From: Bryobacterales bacterium
GTDB taxonomy: Bacteria; Acidobacteriota; Terriglobia; Bryobacterales; Bryobacteraceae
Assembly: GCA_020846745.1 (NCBI GenBank)
Contig: JADLDI010000008.1
Span: forward strand, 186,001-250,000
Direction: 5' to 3'
Length of the DNA stretch: 64,000 nucleotides
Both the position numbers and the translations under genes were made by a program. The notes below the pieces were generated by a model. That model was given only the letters and a program-made list of their open reading frames with translations. It was not told the DNA's origin and ran no database searches. Positions 43,022-51,453 of this stretch are shown here, one piece after another. Within the stretch, counting starts at the first letter, position 1, and every line of letters starts with the position of its first letter.

Positions 43022-44594
43022 ACATGCTCCGGACCGTTTCGAGCGTATCGGCTTCGTGCGCCGGCTTGTCCTTGCGCCAGCGGAGAATGCGTGGGAACCG
43101 CAGGGCGTAGCCGCTCTTATGCCGCGAGCTTTGCTGTATCCCATCGAACGCCACCTCCAGCACCACTTCCGGTTTCACCAACAGGACCCGGCCAAACCGG
43201 TCCGTACCCAGCGTGCGGAGCAAACGAGTCAGTTCGCGAACCTCATCGTCCGTCAACCCTGAATACGCCTTCCCCACGTTCACGAACCGTTCACCATTCC
43301 ACACTCCGAACGTATAATCCGACAGCATGGTCGCGCGGCGCCCGGATCCCTGTTCGGCCGCCGTAATCACCACGTCCAGCGTGCCAAACGGCTTCTTCAC
43401 TTTGCACCATGCGCCGCTCCGCTTGCCCGATTCGTAGACAGATCCACGCCGCTTCAGCACCAGCCCTTCATTCCCTCGTTCGCGAGCGCCGCGCCATAAC
43501 TCGTCGAGATCGTCGGATTCGGTAAGGATACGTTGGGGCGAAACGGTAACTCCCGGCTGATGTTCCAACCGGTCACGCCGCCGCTCGATTGGTAAGTCCA
43601 ACAGTAACTCGCCGTCGGCAAACAACAAGTCATACGCGAGGAAACCGACCGGTATCTCCGTCCGCAGTTTTTCAGGAACGCTCTTCCGCGCCAGCCGTTG
43701 CTGCAGAACCGCGAACGGCAGCGCCCGGCCTTCCCGAAACGCCAGCACCTCGCCATCCAAAATCGCGGAACCCGGCAGTTTGTCAAACGCCGCCACCAGT
43801 TCGGGGAACGAGCCAGTCGCATCCTCCATCCCCCGCGTATAGATGCGAACCTTGCCTTGCGACCGGTGTACCTGCGCCCGAATACCGTCGTACTTATCCT
43901 CTACCCACCAATCTTTCGGATCAATCGGCGCTACGTCCTCATAAGGCTTCGCGAGCATAAACTCCATTGGATGAAACAGCCGCGCCTCGATCTCGTGTAA
44001 CTGCCCTCCACGCGCCGCAATAGCGACTTTCGACAGTACCCCCAGCCGGTTGTTCGCCGCGCGCACCTCATCCACCCTAATTCCGCACGCCTCCGCAATC
44101 GCTTCTTCCACCATCTTTTCCTGCAACCCAATCCGGTAATTCCCGCTAAACGTCTTTACAAAGTAGCGGAGCGCCAGCGGACGGTGTTGCTCAAAGATCT
44201 CCCGCAGCAACGCAACTCGACGCGTGGCCGGCCGCGCGAGCAACAATCGAACGTAATACTCCTCCGCCATCGCCAGCGTCATCGGCGTATCGCCGGGCCG
44301 GTTCATCAGCAGCAAGCTGATCGTTTCCCCCGTATCGCCGCAATCGCGATGGCAAACGCGCCACGTCTCAACGTCCCAGCCCGTAGCCTCAAGCGCCGCA
44401 TCGCGCAGTGTAGCGCCGCCGATCGATAACTTCGTTTCCGACCCTCGTAACACCGGCATTCCTGTCAGAAAGCTCACCGCGCGCGCCAGATCGGAGTCGT
44501 CCAACCCGCGCAGGTAATCGGCCAGATAGCCGATCTTTCGCCGTCGCGAGTTAGTGGCGGCCACTCGCTCACATACTTCGGCAAACCGGTCCAC
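43002..44594 (-). CDS. ATP-dependent DNA ligase, ligase-associated repair set
   Basis: 530 residues. The adenylation motif EDKYDGIRAQ (Lys234) and later motifs ILDGEVLAF, FLAYDLLFADG, EGLVLKRRGS and WCKVKKPFGTLDVV define an ATP-dependent ligase with an N-terminal DNA-binding domain. It starts with GTG immediately after the exonuclease stop (TAAGTG). It seals DNA breaks; it is separate from the NAD-dependent replicative LigA, which is not in the window. Confidence 0.93.
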   Translation of the reverse strand: MDRFAEVCERVAATNSRRRKIGYLADYLRGLDDSDLARAVSFLTGMPVLRGSETKLSIGGATLRDAALEATGWDVETWRVCHRDCGDTGETISLLLMNRPGDTPMTLAMAEEYYVRLLLARPATRRVALLREIFEQHRPLALRYFVKTFSGNYRIGLQEKMVEEAIAEACGIRVDEVRAANNRLGVLSKVAIAARGGQLHEIEARLFHPMEFMLAKPYEDVAPIDPKDWWVEDKYDGIRAQVHRSQGKVRIYTRGMEDATGSFPELVAAFDKLPGSAILDGEVLAFREGRALPFAVLQQRLARKSVPEKLRTEIPVGFLAYDLLFADGELLLDLPIERRRDRLEHQPGVTVSPQRILTESDDLDELWRGARERGNEGLVLKRRGSVYESGKRSGAWCKVKKPFGTLDVVITAAEQGSGRRATMLSDYTFGVWNGERFVNVGKAYSGLTDDEVRELTRLLRTLGTDRFGRVLLVKPEVVLEVAFDGIQQSSRHKSGYALRFPRILRWRKDKPAHEADTLETVRSMYEASLR

Positions 44595-45605
44595 TTACTC
44601 GTCCGCCTCCGTTTCCGAAAGCGCCGCGCAAGCCTCAAGGCCGCGTTGCCTCAGGATTCGCGCCAGTAGCTCCGTGTAACCATGGACAAGGTCCACCCGA
44701 CGGGCCCCGCTGCGCTCGATGATCTCCAGCAGTTCTTTGAACCCGGCATGGTCCGAGTAAGGAATCAACTCCTCCGCACCGGCACGCGTCCGGGCGTTCG
44801 CCAGCGCAGCCCAACCCGATACATACGCGATGCGGATGTCCTTGCCCGCCGCCTCCAGCACGTTGCGCATCCCCGGTACGACAACCAGCGCCTTATTGGA
44901 CCGCTGCCGCGGCTCGTACGGCTCCCACCCATCGAAGCCGTAGCCCGCCTCTTCGTACACGGGAATGTACCGCGCAATCGCCCCGTGTACCGCCGTCTGA
45001 ATCCCCGCCGAGCACAGCACATGCGCGATCTCCTGTCCGCGGCCCAGCGGGTAGCCCAAGAAAGCCGGCGTCCCCCCGTCGGCCAGCGTTTCCCGCGCGA
45101 ACTGCACAATGCGTTCGCGCGCCTGCTCACGGCTTAGGAAATGATAAATCGGCAACCCGAACGTGCTCTCGATAATCAAGCGGTCGCACGGCGCGATCTC
45201 CGTCCGCGGCCCGCATAGCGGTTCGTGCCACTTGATGTCGCCCGTGTAGACCAAGCGCTCGCCGCCGAATTCCACCAGCAACTGCGCCGCCCCCAGAATG
45301 TGACCGGCGGGGACTGCGGTGCAACGCGCCCCGTTCACCTCAAAGCTCTCGCGATAATCCACCGGACACAGCCGCTGCGGGACCGACTCCTGTTCCGTCC
45401 AACGCATCCTGTACAACCGCAGCGTATCCGGCGTTCCCCAAGCCTCGCTGTGCAACCCCCACGCATGATCGGAGTGCGCATGCGACAGCCATGCCTTGCC
45501 CCGCGCCTCCCGCGGATCGAGCCACAATCCGATCTCCGGCAGGCATATGCCGTTCGCTTGGAATTCGACCTTCACTTTATCTTTGGACGCACCTGCTTCT
45601 TCCAT
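44595..45605 (-). CDS. Ligase-associated metallo-beta-lactamase-fold exonuclease
   Basis: 336 residues. SHAHSDHAWG is the HxHxDH metal motif; other features are PAGHILGAAQLLVE, VYTGDIKWHEP and YSDHAGFKELLE of the beta-CASP-like region. It belongs to the exonuclease component of the ligase-associated set. The ATG at 45605 gives MEEAGASKDK; the frame extends to 45779 without family character and past the promoter region. It is the first gene of the operon. Confidence 0.9.
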   Translation of the reverse strand: MEEAGASKDKVKVEFQANGICLPEIGLWLDPREARGKAWLSHAHSDHAWGLHSEAWGTPDTLRLYRMRWTEQESVPQRLCPVDYRESFEVNGARCTAVPAGHILGAAQLLVEFGGERLVYTGDIKWHEPLCGPRTEIAPCDRLIIESTFGLPIYHFLSREQARERIVQFARETLADGGTPAFLGYPLGRGQEIAHVLCSAGIQTAVHGAIARYIPVYEEAGYGFDGWEPYEPRQRSNKALVVVPGMRNVLEAAGKDIRIAYVSGWAALANARTRAGAEELIPYSDHAGFKELLEIIERSGARRVDLVHGYTELLARILRQRGLEACAALSETEADE

Positions 45606-45696
45606 GATGCACCGTGTTTGGTAAACGCCACTCGTTGGGACGTAACAATACCGAATGTAAGTACCTCTAAAGGTTGCGAGCCTTTTTGCGAAGTAT

Positions 45697-46740
45697 ATGA
45701 GAGCTCTCATTACCGGTGGATGTGGGTTTATTGGTACGAATACGGCCGACCGTCTGGCCGGAATGGGATGGCACGTCACGCTTTACGACAATTTTGAACG
45801 GCGCGGCGCCGAACGCAATCGCGACTGGCTGCGTTCCCGCCACGCGGTCCGAATCGTCAGGGCCGATGTCCGCGACCACCGCAACCTCGAAAGAGTCGTC
45901 GCTGACGGTCGTTTCGACGTCGCGATCCATCTTGCATCGCAAGTCGCGGTTACTACTGCCGTCAAAAACCCGCGGCACGACTTCGAAGTCAACGCCGGCG
46001 GCACGTTCAACCTGCTAGAAGCCGTCCGTCAGCACTCGCCCGAAACGATTGTCCTAAACGCTTCGACCAATAAGGTCTACGGCAAACTCGCCGATCTTCA
46101 CGCCGACGAATCGGCCACGCGCTACGAGTTGCCGCGACTGCCACACGGTGTCCCCGAAACACAACCGCTCGACTTCCACTCGCCCTACGGTTGCTCCAAA
46201 GGCGCCGCCGACCAGTATGTAATGGACTACGCCCGCATCTATGGCCTGCGCACCGTCAACTTCCGCCAGTCGTGCATCTACGGGCCGCACCAGTTCGGCA
46301 TGGAAGACCAGGGCTGGGTGGCCTGGTTCTCGATCGCGCACTCGCTGGGCCAACCGGTCACCGTCTACGGCACAGGCAAGCAGGTGCGTGACGTCTTGCA
46401 CGTCGACGATCTAATCGACGCCTACATCGCCGCTATTGACAACATCGACACCGTTGCAGGCATGTCGTTCAATATCGGTGGCGGACCGCACAACACCATC
46501 TCGTTGCTTGAACTATTCGATTTGCTGGAAGCGGTGTCCGGAAAGCCCGTCGAGCGGTCGCTTGCTGCCTGGCGCCCCGGCGACCAGCCGGTCTACATCT
46601 CCGACATCCGCCGTGCGGAACAGATGCTCTGGTGGACCCCGTCGCGCGATGCCCAAGCCGGTGTGGAATCACTCTGGAACTGGGTAACCGCAAATCGCTC
46701 GCTGTTCACGACTGAGCGGGCCGTAGCCGTCGCGTCTTAG
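45697..46740 (+). CDS. NAD-dependent sugar epimerase, CDP-paratose 2-epimerase-like
   Basis: 347 residues. The Rossmann motif ITGGCGFIGTN (5-15), the catalytic YGCSK (Y-x3-K, near 166), and the substrate region CIYGPHQFGMEDQGWVAWF are those of CDP-tyvelose/paratose epimerases and related UDP-sugar enzymes. It makes an activated deoxy- or branched sugar for surface glycans. It diverges from the repair operon (91 bp between starts) and converges with the corrinoid operon. Confidence 0.85.
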   Translation: MRALITGGCGFIGTNTADRLAGMGWHVTLYDNFERRGAERNRDWLRSRHAVRIVRADVRDHRNLERVVADGRFDVAIHLASQVAVTTAVKNPRHDFEVNAGGTFNLLEAVRQHSPETIVLNASTNKVYGKLADLHADESATRYELPRLPHGVPETQPLDFHSPYGCSKGAADQYVMDYARIYGLRTVNFRQSCIYGPHQFGMEDQGWVAWFSIAHSLGQPVTVYGTGKQVRDVLHVDDLIDAYIAAIDNIDTVAGMSFNIGGGPHNTISLLELFDLLEAVSGKPVERSLAAWRPGDQPVYISDIRRAEQMLWWTPSRDAQAGVESLWNWVTANRSLFTTERAVAVAS

Positions 46741-46757
46741 CGCCTGATAAAAGCCTC

Positions 46758-47765
46758 TTAACCGTGCGCCTGCGCGTACCGTGTCATCGCCCGAACGTTC
46801 TCATCCGGCGTGCCCGGTGGAACTTCGCACCCGGCTCCGACAATCCACGGATGTCCCGCCTGCCGGTGACATTCCGCCAGCGCTCGCTCGATCGACTCAG
46901 GCGTACCGTCCCGCAGCACTCGAACCGGGTCGATGTTACCCAGTAACACCTGCGGCTCCGGCATCGCCGCACGGGCAACGTCCAAGGGCGTGAAGAAATC
47001 CAGATCCACGATCTCAGACTTAGTTTCTCCCATCCCCTTCACGAGCTTTGCCGTCTTGCCGCAGATATGGAGTCGCACCCTACCGCCCATCTCGTGTATC
47101 CCGTCGATCAGCTTCTTCTCGTAAGGCAGCACATACTCGTGATAGAGCCGCGGACCGATCAACGATGCCGCCGCATCGCCGATCCCGATATGGTCTGCCC
47201 CCGCTTTGATCTGCTCGCGCGCGAACGCTAACTCCATCGCCACCGTGAACTCAAACAGATCGCGCACAAATGCCGGGTCGTCGTGTAAGTCGAGCATCAG
47301 AGTATTGAGGCCGCGCAAGTCCGCCGACATCGCACATGGGCCTTCCACCCAGCCTTCCACCATCAACTGCCCAGCCGAGCGTTCTTTCAGCAGCGAGACG
47401 CCCGCCACCCGGTCTCCCATGCGGCCGCTAGACACATCAGGGATCTTCAAGCCGGCCAGAGTAGCCTTATCGGCCAGCAGCGCTTCCGACTCGTTCACCG
47501 CCGGCGGTTGATCCTCAAACCACTCCACACGCGCCCCGAGATCGGCCGCCTCGCGCGCCGGGTCTGATATTACGGACACATAGTCGAACTCGAAGTCCTC
47601 CGCTGTCCGCATCTGCGCCTCAGCCAGCACCCGATGATCCTTCACATACCGCAAATACGGCACCCCGATGTGCCGGCTCGCGAACATCATCGTGATCGGC
47701 ATCAGCGGCAGATGGTCCACCGGCTGCCCGGCCAGAAACGCAAGTACCCTCTCTCGACCGTTCAT
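46758..47765 (-). CDS. UroD-family methyltransferase, MtaA/CmuA-like
   Basis: 335 residues. A uroporphyrinogen-decarboxylase-fold protein with zinc-type residues LHICGKT and a C-terminal VGAGCEVPPGTP, which is how methylcobamide:CoM (MtaA, MtbA) and CmuA-type methyltransferases differ from true UroD. It would move a methyl group to or from the corrinoid protein of the same operon. It overlaps the DUF1638 gene by 4 bases (ATGA) and is last in the operon. Confidence 0.85.
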   Translation of the reverse strand: MNGRERVLAFLAGQPVDHLPLMPITMMFASRHIGVPYLRYVKDHRVLAEAQMRTAEDFEFDYVSVISDPAREAADLGARVEWFEDQPPAVNESEALLADKATLAGLKIPDVSSGRMGDRVAGVSLLKERSAGQLMVEGWVEGPCAMSADLRGLNTLMLDLHDDPAFVRDLFEFTVAMELAFAREQIKAGADHIGIGDAAASLIGPRLYHEYVLPYEKKLIDGIHEMGGRVRLHICGKTAKLVKGMGETKSEIVDLDFFTPLDVARAAMPEPQVLLGNIDPVRVLRDGTPESIERALAECHRQAGHPWIVGAGCEVPPGTPDENVRAMTRYAQAHG

Positions 47766-48517
47766 GAGTCGACTCCGGAAGGCGTAACCTTCACGATCGC
47801 CTCATCGTAAGTAACTGCCGTCGACCCGCCCGGCGGCACCACTAAGAACAACTCCGGATCCCAATTACCCGACAGTAAAGCTTCAAACCAGGCCAGACTT
47901 CCGGCGGTCTTCTCGTAAGCCCACCCCTTCGCCACAGCCTCTTGCTGTGCCGCCGCCTCAAACTGCGGACCATTCTCCAACCCTGTCTCGATGTACACTA
48001 ACTGCCGGTACGAATGCTCATAAGCGTGCATCTGCTCGTAGAGATAGCGCCCGTCGTCTTCGCCATACTTCGCGATCCACTGCTCGAGCGTATCCTGAAA
48101 CCCCCGCATGGTCCGAAACTCGGCCAGCATCGATTGGTTCAGTGCCTTGCCGCGTTCCAGCCACCCCGTCGACCGGAAGTAAGTCCCTGGATTAGCTTCA
48201 AATAACTCCTGATATCGCGCCCTGCTGCCCAATAACAATGCAATGCAATCATGCGCCCGCGGCAGCACCAGCGGAATCTTCGGCGCAGTAATCTCCGCCA
48301 ACCCGTTCCCGCACAGCGCATACCCGAGCAGGATCGCGTCGTAGTTCGTGCAGTCTACAGCATCGATCTGTTCCTGCATCTTCTTGCGCATCCCGAGGCC
48401 GCCCAAGTCGTGCAAGCCTTTCGGCAGAAACTGCACGTCCACCGGATGCGGCGAGCGCGACACGGCATGGCACAGTTCCCGCAACAGAACTTCGCAACCA
48501 ATCAGCAGGAGGCGCAT
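47762..48517 (-). CDS. DUF1638-family protein
   Basis: 251 residues. The opening LLLIGCEVLLRELC, the LLGYALCGNGL segment and LVLPRAHDCIALLLGSRARY match DUF1638, a family with conserved Cys and His residues and no published role that I know. Family members are often encoded next to corrinoid methyltransferases. It overlaps the homocysteine-methyltransferase stop by one base and the MtaA-like start by four, so its synthesis is tied to theirs. Confidence 0.8.
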   Translation of the reverse strand: MRLLLIGCEVLLRELCHAVSRSPHPVDVQFLPKGLHDLGGLGMRKKMQEQIDAVDCTNYDAILLGYALCGNGLAEITAPKIPLVLPRAHDCIALLLGSRARYQELFEANPGTYFRSTGWLERGKALNQSMLAEFRTMRGFQDTLEQWIAKYGEDDGRYLYEQMHAYEHSYRQLVYIETGLENGPQFEAAAQQEAVAKGWAYEKTAGSLAWFEALLSGNWDPELFLVVPPGGSTAVTYDEAIVKVTPSGVDS

Positions 48518-49377
48518 TATAGGGACCGTGCAATCGCCCGAATAAAGTCAGGCGTCGTCCCGCAGCAGCCGCCCACAATCCGCGCGCCGGCTTCGATCAA
48601 CGCCGGCACCTGCGCCGCGAAGTCCTCAGCCGACGTGCGATACACAGGTTCGCCGTCCACAATCTCAGGCAAACCGGCATTGGCTTTAATCCACACCGGC
48701 AGCGAAGTGGCCGCCGCAATCCGCCGCGCCAGCGGCACAAACGCCTGAATGCCGCTGCCGCAGTTTGATCCCACAGCGGACACTCCCGCCTCTTCCATCG
48801 CCGCGACAACCTGTTCGGGCGTAGCGCCGGTCATCGTCCGGTCGCGATTCCGCCCAGCGTCGAACACGAACGAAGCCACCACGGGCAATCCCGTCGTCAA
48901 CGCGGCCTTCACCGCCACGCGAGCCTCTTCCACGTCGCTCATCGTTTCGATCAGCAACGCGTCCGGCTGCGCCGAGGCCATTGCGGCCGATTGCTCGACA
49001 AACGCGTCGAACAACTCCTGTTCCGACACTTCGCCCGCCGCGTACACCTTCCCCGTCGGACCCATCGACCCGAACACGAGCGCCTTCCCCGTCGCCGCGC
49101 GCTTCGATATCTCCACGCCCGCCCGGTTGATCGCCGCTACTTCCGCGGCACAGCCATATTCGGCCAGCGTGATCGCATTCGCGCGAAACGTGTTTGTCAG
49201 GATGACTTGCGAGCCCGCATCCACGTAAGCCTGCGCCACCCGCTCCACCCGTTCCGGAAACAGCAGGTTCCATCGATCGGCCACGTCCGATGTGTCCAGG
49301 CCCATGCGGATGAACTGCGTTCCCCACGCGCCGTCACTCACCACCACGCCGGCCGGAAGAATCTCCGCTAGCTTCAC
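48517..49377 (-). CDS. Homocysteine S-methyltransferase-family protein
   Basis: 286 residues. A (beta/alpha)8 methyltransferase with DGAWGTQF at the start, GSNCG and VGGCCGTTPDF, the three zinc-binding cysteines that hold homocysteine in MetH/BHMT. It lacks a corrinoid domain, which is encoded by the gene before it. The GTG at 49377 overlaps the corrinoid gene stop (GTGA), so the longer frame to 49605 is rejected. It likely uses methyl-corrinoid to make methionine from homocysteine. Confidence 0.87.
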   Translation of the reverse strand: MKLAEILPAGVVVSDGAWGTQFIRMGLDTSDVADRWNLLFPERVERVAQAYVDAGSQVILTNTFRANAITLAEYGCAAEVAAINRAGVEISKRAATGKALVFGSMGPTGKVYAAGEVSEQELFDAFVEQSAAMASAQPDALLIETMSDVEEARVAVKAALTTGLPVVASFVFDAGRNRDRTMTGATPEQVVAAMEEAGVSAVGSNCGSGIQAFVPLARRIAAATSLPVWIKANAGLPEIVDGEPVYRTSAEDFAAQVPALIEAGARIVGGCCGTTPDFIRAIARSL

Positions 49378-50033
49378 TGCACCATCCCCGTCGCAGCCTT
49401 TTCGGGGACCAGCATCCGTGCCATCTCCACGGCCACGCGCGCGTTCTCGCCATATCCATCCGCGCCGATCTCCGCGGCAAACCGCGCCGTCACTGGAGCG
49501 CCGCCCACCATGATCTTTACGGAATCGCGCAGCCCGGCCGCCTGAAACGCGTCCACCGTCTTTTTCATCGAAGGCATCGTCACCGTCAGCAGCGCCGACA
49601 AACACACGATGTCCGCATTGTGCTGCTTCGCCGCTTCGATAAACCGTTCGGGCGACACGTCCGCCCCGAGGTCGATCACCTCAAAGCCCGAGCCTTCGAG
49701 CATCGCGGCCACCAGGTTCTTGCCGATGTCGTGCAAATCGCCCTTCACCGTGCCGACCACCACTCGTCCGCGCGGCTGCGCGCCGCTTGCCACCAGCAAC
49801 GGCCGGATCAACTCGAGCGACCCTTTCATTGCCCGCGCCGACAACAGCAGTTCCGGCACGAAGTAGTCTTCGCACTCATACCGCCGGCCCACTTCGTCCA
49901 TCGCCGGAATCATGTACTGTGTCACCAGCACCACCGGATCGGCGCCTTCTTCCAGGGCCTGTCTCGTTGTATCGACCGCTAACTTCGTGTTGCCGTTGAG
50001 TACGGCTTCATAGAGATTCTGCAGGTCAGCCAT
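49374..50033 (-). CDS. Corrinoid (B12-binding) methyl-carrier protein, MtbC/MtaC-like
   Basis: 219 residues. An N-terminal helical cap (LYEAVLNGNTKLAVDTTRQALEEGADP) and a Rossmann-like B12 domain with GTVKGDLHDIGKN; its DxHxxG histidine binds cobalt from below. Length and layout fit the corrinoid proteins of methylamine, methanol and O-demethylase systems. The ATG has AAGGAG six bases upstream, the best ribosome site in this operon. It overlaps the homocysteine methyltransferase start. Confidence 0.93.
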   Translation of the reverse strand: MADLQNLYEAVLNGNTKLAVDTTRQALEEGADPVVLVTQYMIPAMDEVGRRYECEDYFVPELLLSARAMKGSLELIRPLLVASGAQPRGRVVVGTVKGDLHDIGKNLVAAMLEGSGFEVIDLGADVSPERFIEAAKQHNADIVCLSALLTVTMPSMKKTVDAFQAAGLRDSVKIMVGGAPVTARFAAEIGADGYGENARVAVEMARMLVPEKAATGMVQ

Positions 50034-50048
50034 TAGGACTCCTTGCCA

Positions 50049-51293
50049 CTAAAATTCGTGCACTGCCTCAAGCATCGCCACGATGTTTTCCACCGGCGTT
50101 TGCGCCTGAATATTATGAATCGAATTGAAAACGAAACCGCCCCCGCGCGAGAAGATCTCGCACCGCCGCAACACCTGCTCGCGCACCTCACCGGGTGTGC
50201 CAAACGGCAGCGTGCGCTGCGTATCCACGCCGCCGCCCCAAAACGTGAGACGGTCGCCATAAGTCGATTTCAGATGTTCCGGGTCCATTCCCGTTGCCGA
50301 GCATTGTACGGGATTCAGAATGTCGAATCCAGCGTCTATAAATGAGTCGATAAACCGCTCCACCGCCCCGCAGGAATGTTTGAACGACTTCCACGTCGTA
50401 TTCCGGTGAATCCACTCGTTCACCCTCTTGTAATAAGGGAAGTAGAGGTTCCGCAGCGTGGAAACCGAGCAAAATGTCGAGGTCTGCGTGCCGAAATCCG
50501 TCCCGCACACGAACACTGCATCCACGTTTTCGCCCACTGCCTGCCAGATACGCTCCAGATTCGCGATGCCCACTTCGCATTGCCGCTCGAAAATCGCGTG
50601 GATGTAGTCGCGGCGGCTGGAGGTGGACATGTACCACTCGGCCACATCGCGGATCCCCTTCGGATGTTTAAGAAACGGCGCCGGGACGAGGGCAATGTCG
50701 CCGAACGCCGTACCACCAAAGCCGGCCAGCACCGCGCGCCCGGTCTTCACCGCCGCGCATGCCGTCTGGCGCAGATGCTCAACATCCTCGTCTGCGATCG
50801 GTTTAAACTCTTCGCAATTGTCTTCCGGGTTCAGCCGCTCTTCCTCAATCGGTTCCTGCCGGATAATCGCATCGAAAAAGTGGCCGCCCTTCGGCATCCG
50901 CCCGCTCGGCGGTACCGAGGTGTCGCCTTCCGGATAAATCAGCGTGTCGCCATTCGTGTCCGTCGTCGTCCGGAACCCTGCGGGCACCAGCACCGTCAAT
51001 CCGTTAAACTCCCACTCGCGCCAGTGCTCGTTCGCGAACCCGAACATCGTCTTCCGCGCGAAAACTCCTGTGACGTCCAGGCCCATCGCGGCCGCCAGAT
51101 CGTCTTCCACCAGCCCCAACATCTGGAACGGTTCGTGCACCGTAATCGGCCGGTTTTCGAGCCCATAGTGCTGCCTAAGGGCCGCCACACACGACACGTG
51201 TATGCCCGTAACGGCAGAGCCGCCGAAGTCGATGGGAATCCTGTCTGGCGTGCGATGAGCAAGCGCAGTACGGACACGGTCGCGCGAGGCCAC
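50049..51293 (-). CDS. UroD-family protein, likely first methyltransferase of the corrinoid operon
   Basis: 414 residues from the GTG at 51293 (the frame continues to a TTG at 51326). The start SRDRVRTALAHRTPDRIPIDFGG is typical of UroD-like methyltransferases; the zinc-type site is KHSCGAVERF, and the end GGGFVFNSIHNIQAQTP matches UroD proteins that demethylate small substrates. It lacks the C-terminal Cys of the MtaA-like partner. Its 3' end is 15 bp before the corrinoid gene. It may be the enzyme that attacks the unknown methyl donor. Confidence 0.8.
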   Translation of the reverse strand: MASRDRVRTALAHRTPDRIPIDFGGSAVTGIHVSCVAALRQHYGLENRPITVHEPFQMLGLVEDDLAAAMGLDVTGVFARKTMFGFANEHWREWEFNGLTVLVPAGFRTTTDTNGDTLIYPEGDTSVPPSGRMPKGGHFFDAIIRQEPIEEERLNPEDNCEEFKPIADEDVEHLRQTACAAVKTGRAVLAGFGGTAFGDIALVPAPFLKHPKGIRDVAEWYMSTSSRRDYIHAIFERQCEVGIANLERIWQAVGENVDAVFVCGTDFGTQTSTFCSVSTLRNLYFPYYKRVNEWIHRNTTWKSFKHSCGAVERFIDSFIDAGFDILNPVQCSATGMDPEHLKSTYGDRLTFWGGGVDTQRTLPFGTPGEVREQVLRRCEIFSRGGGFVFNSIHNIQAQTPVENIVAMLEAVHEF

Positions 51294-51453
51294 GCGTGGA
51301 CCGAAGCACGTCGAATGCCGCGCCAATCGCCCGCTAGATCACCGTGAATCGGGTGAGGATGCGCAGCATCGACGCGAGACTACGCCTACAGTGGGTCCAA
51401 AGACCCTTTTGCGGGCGTTAATCTCTGGTTACCGGATTGCTCCGTTTCCCCCC

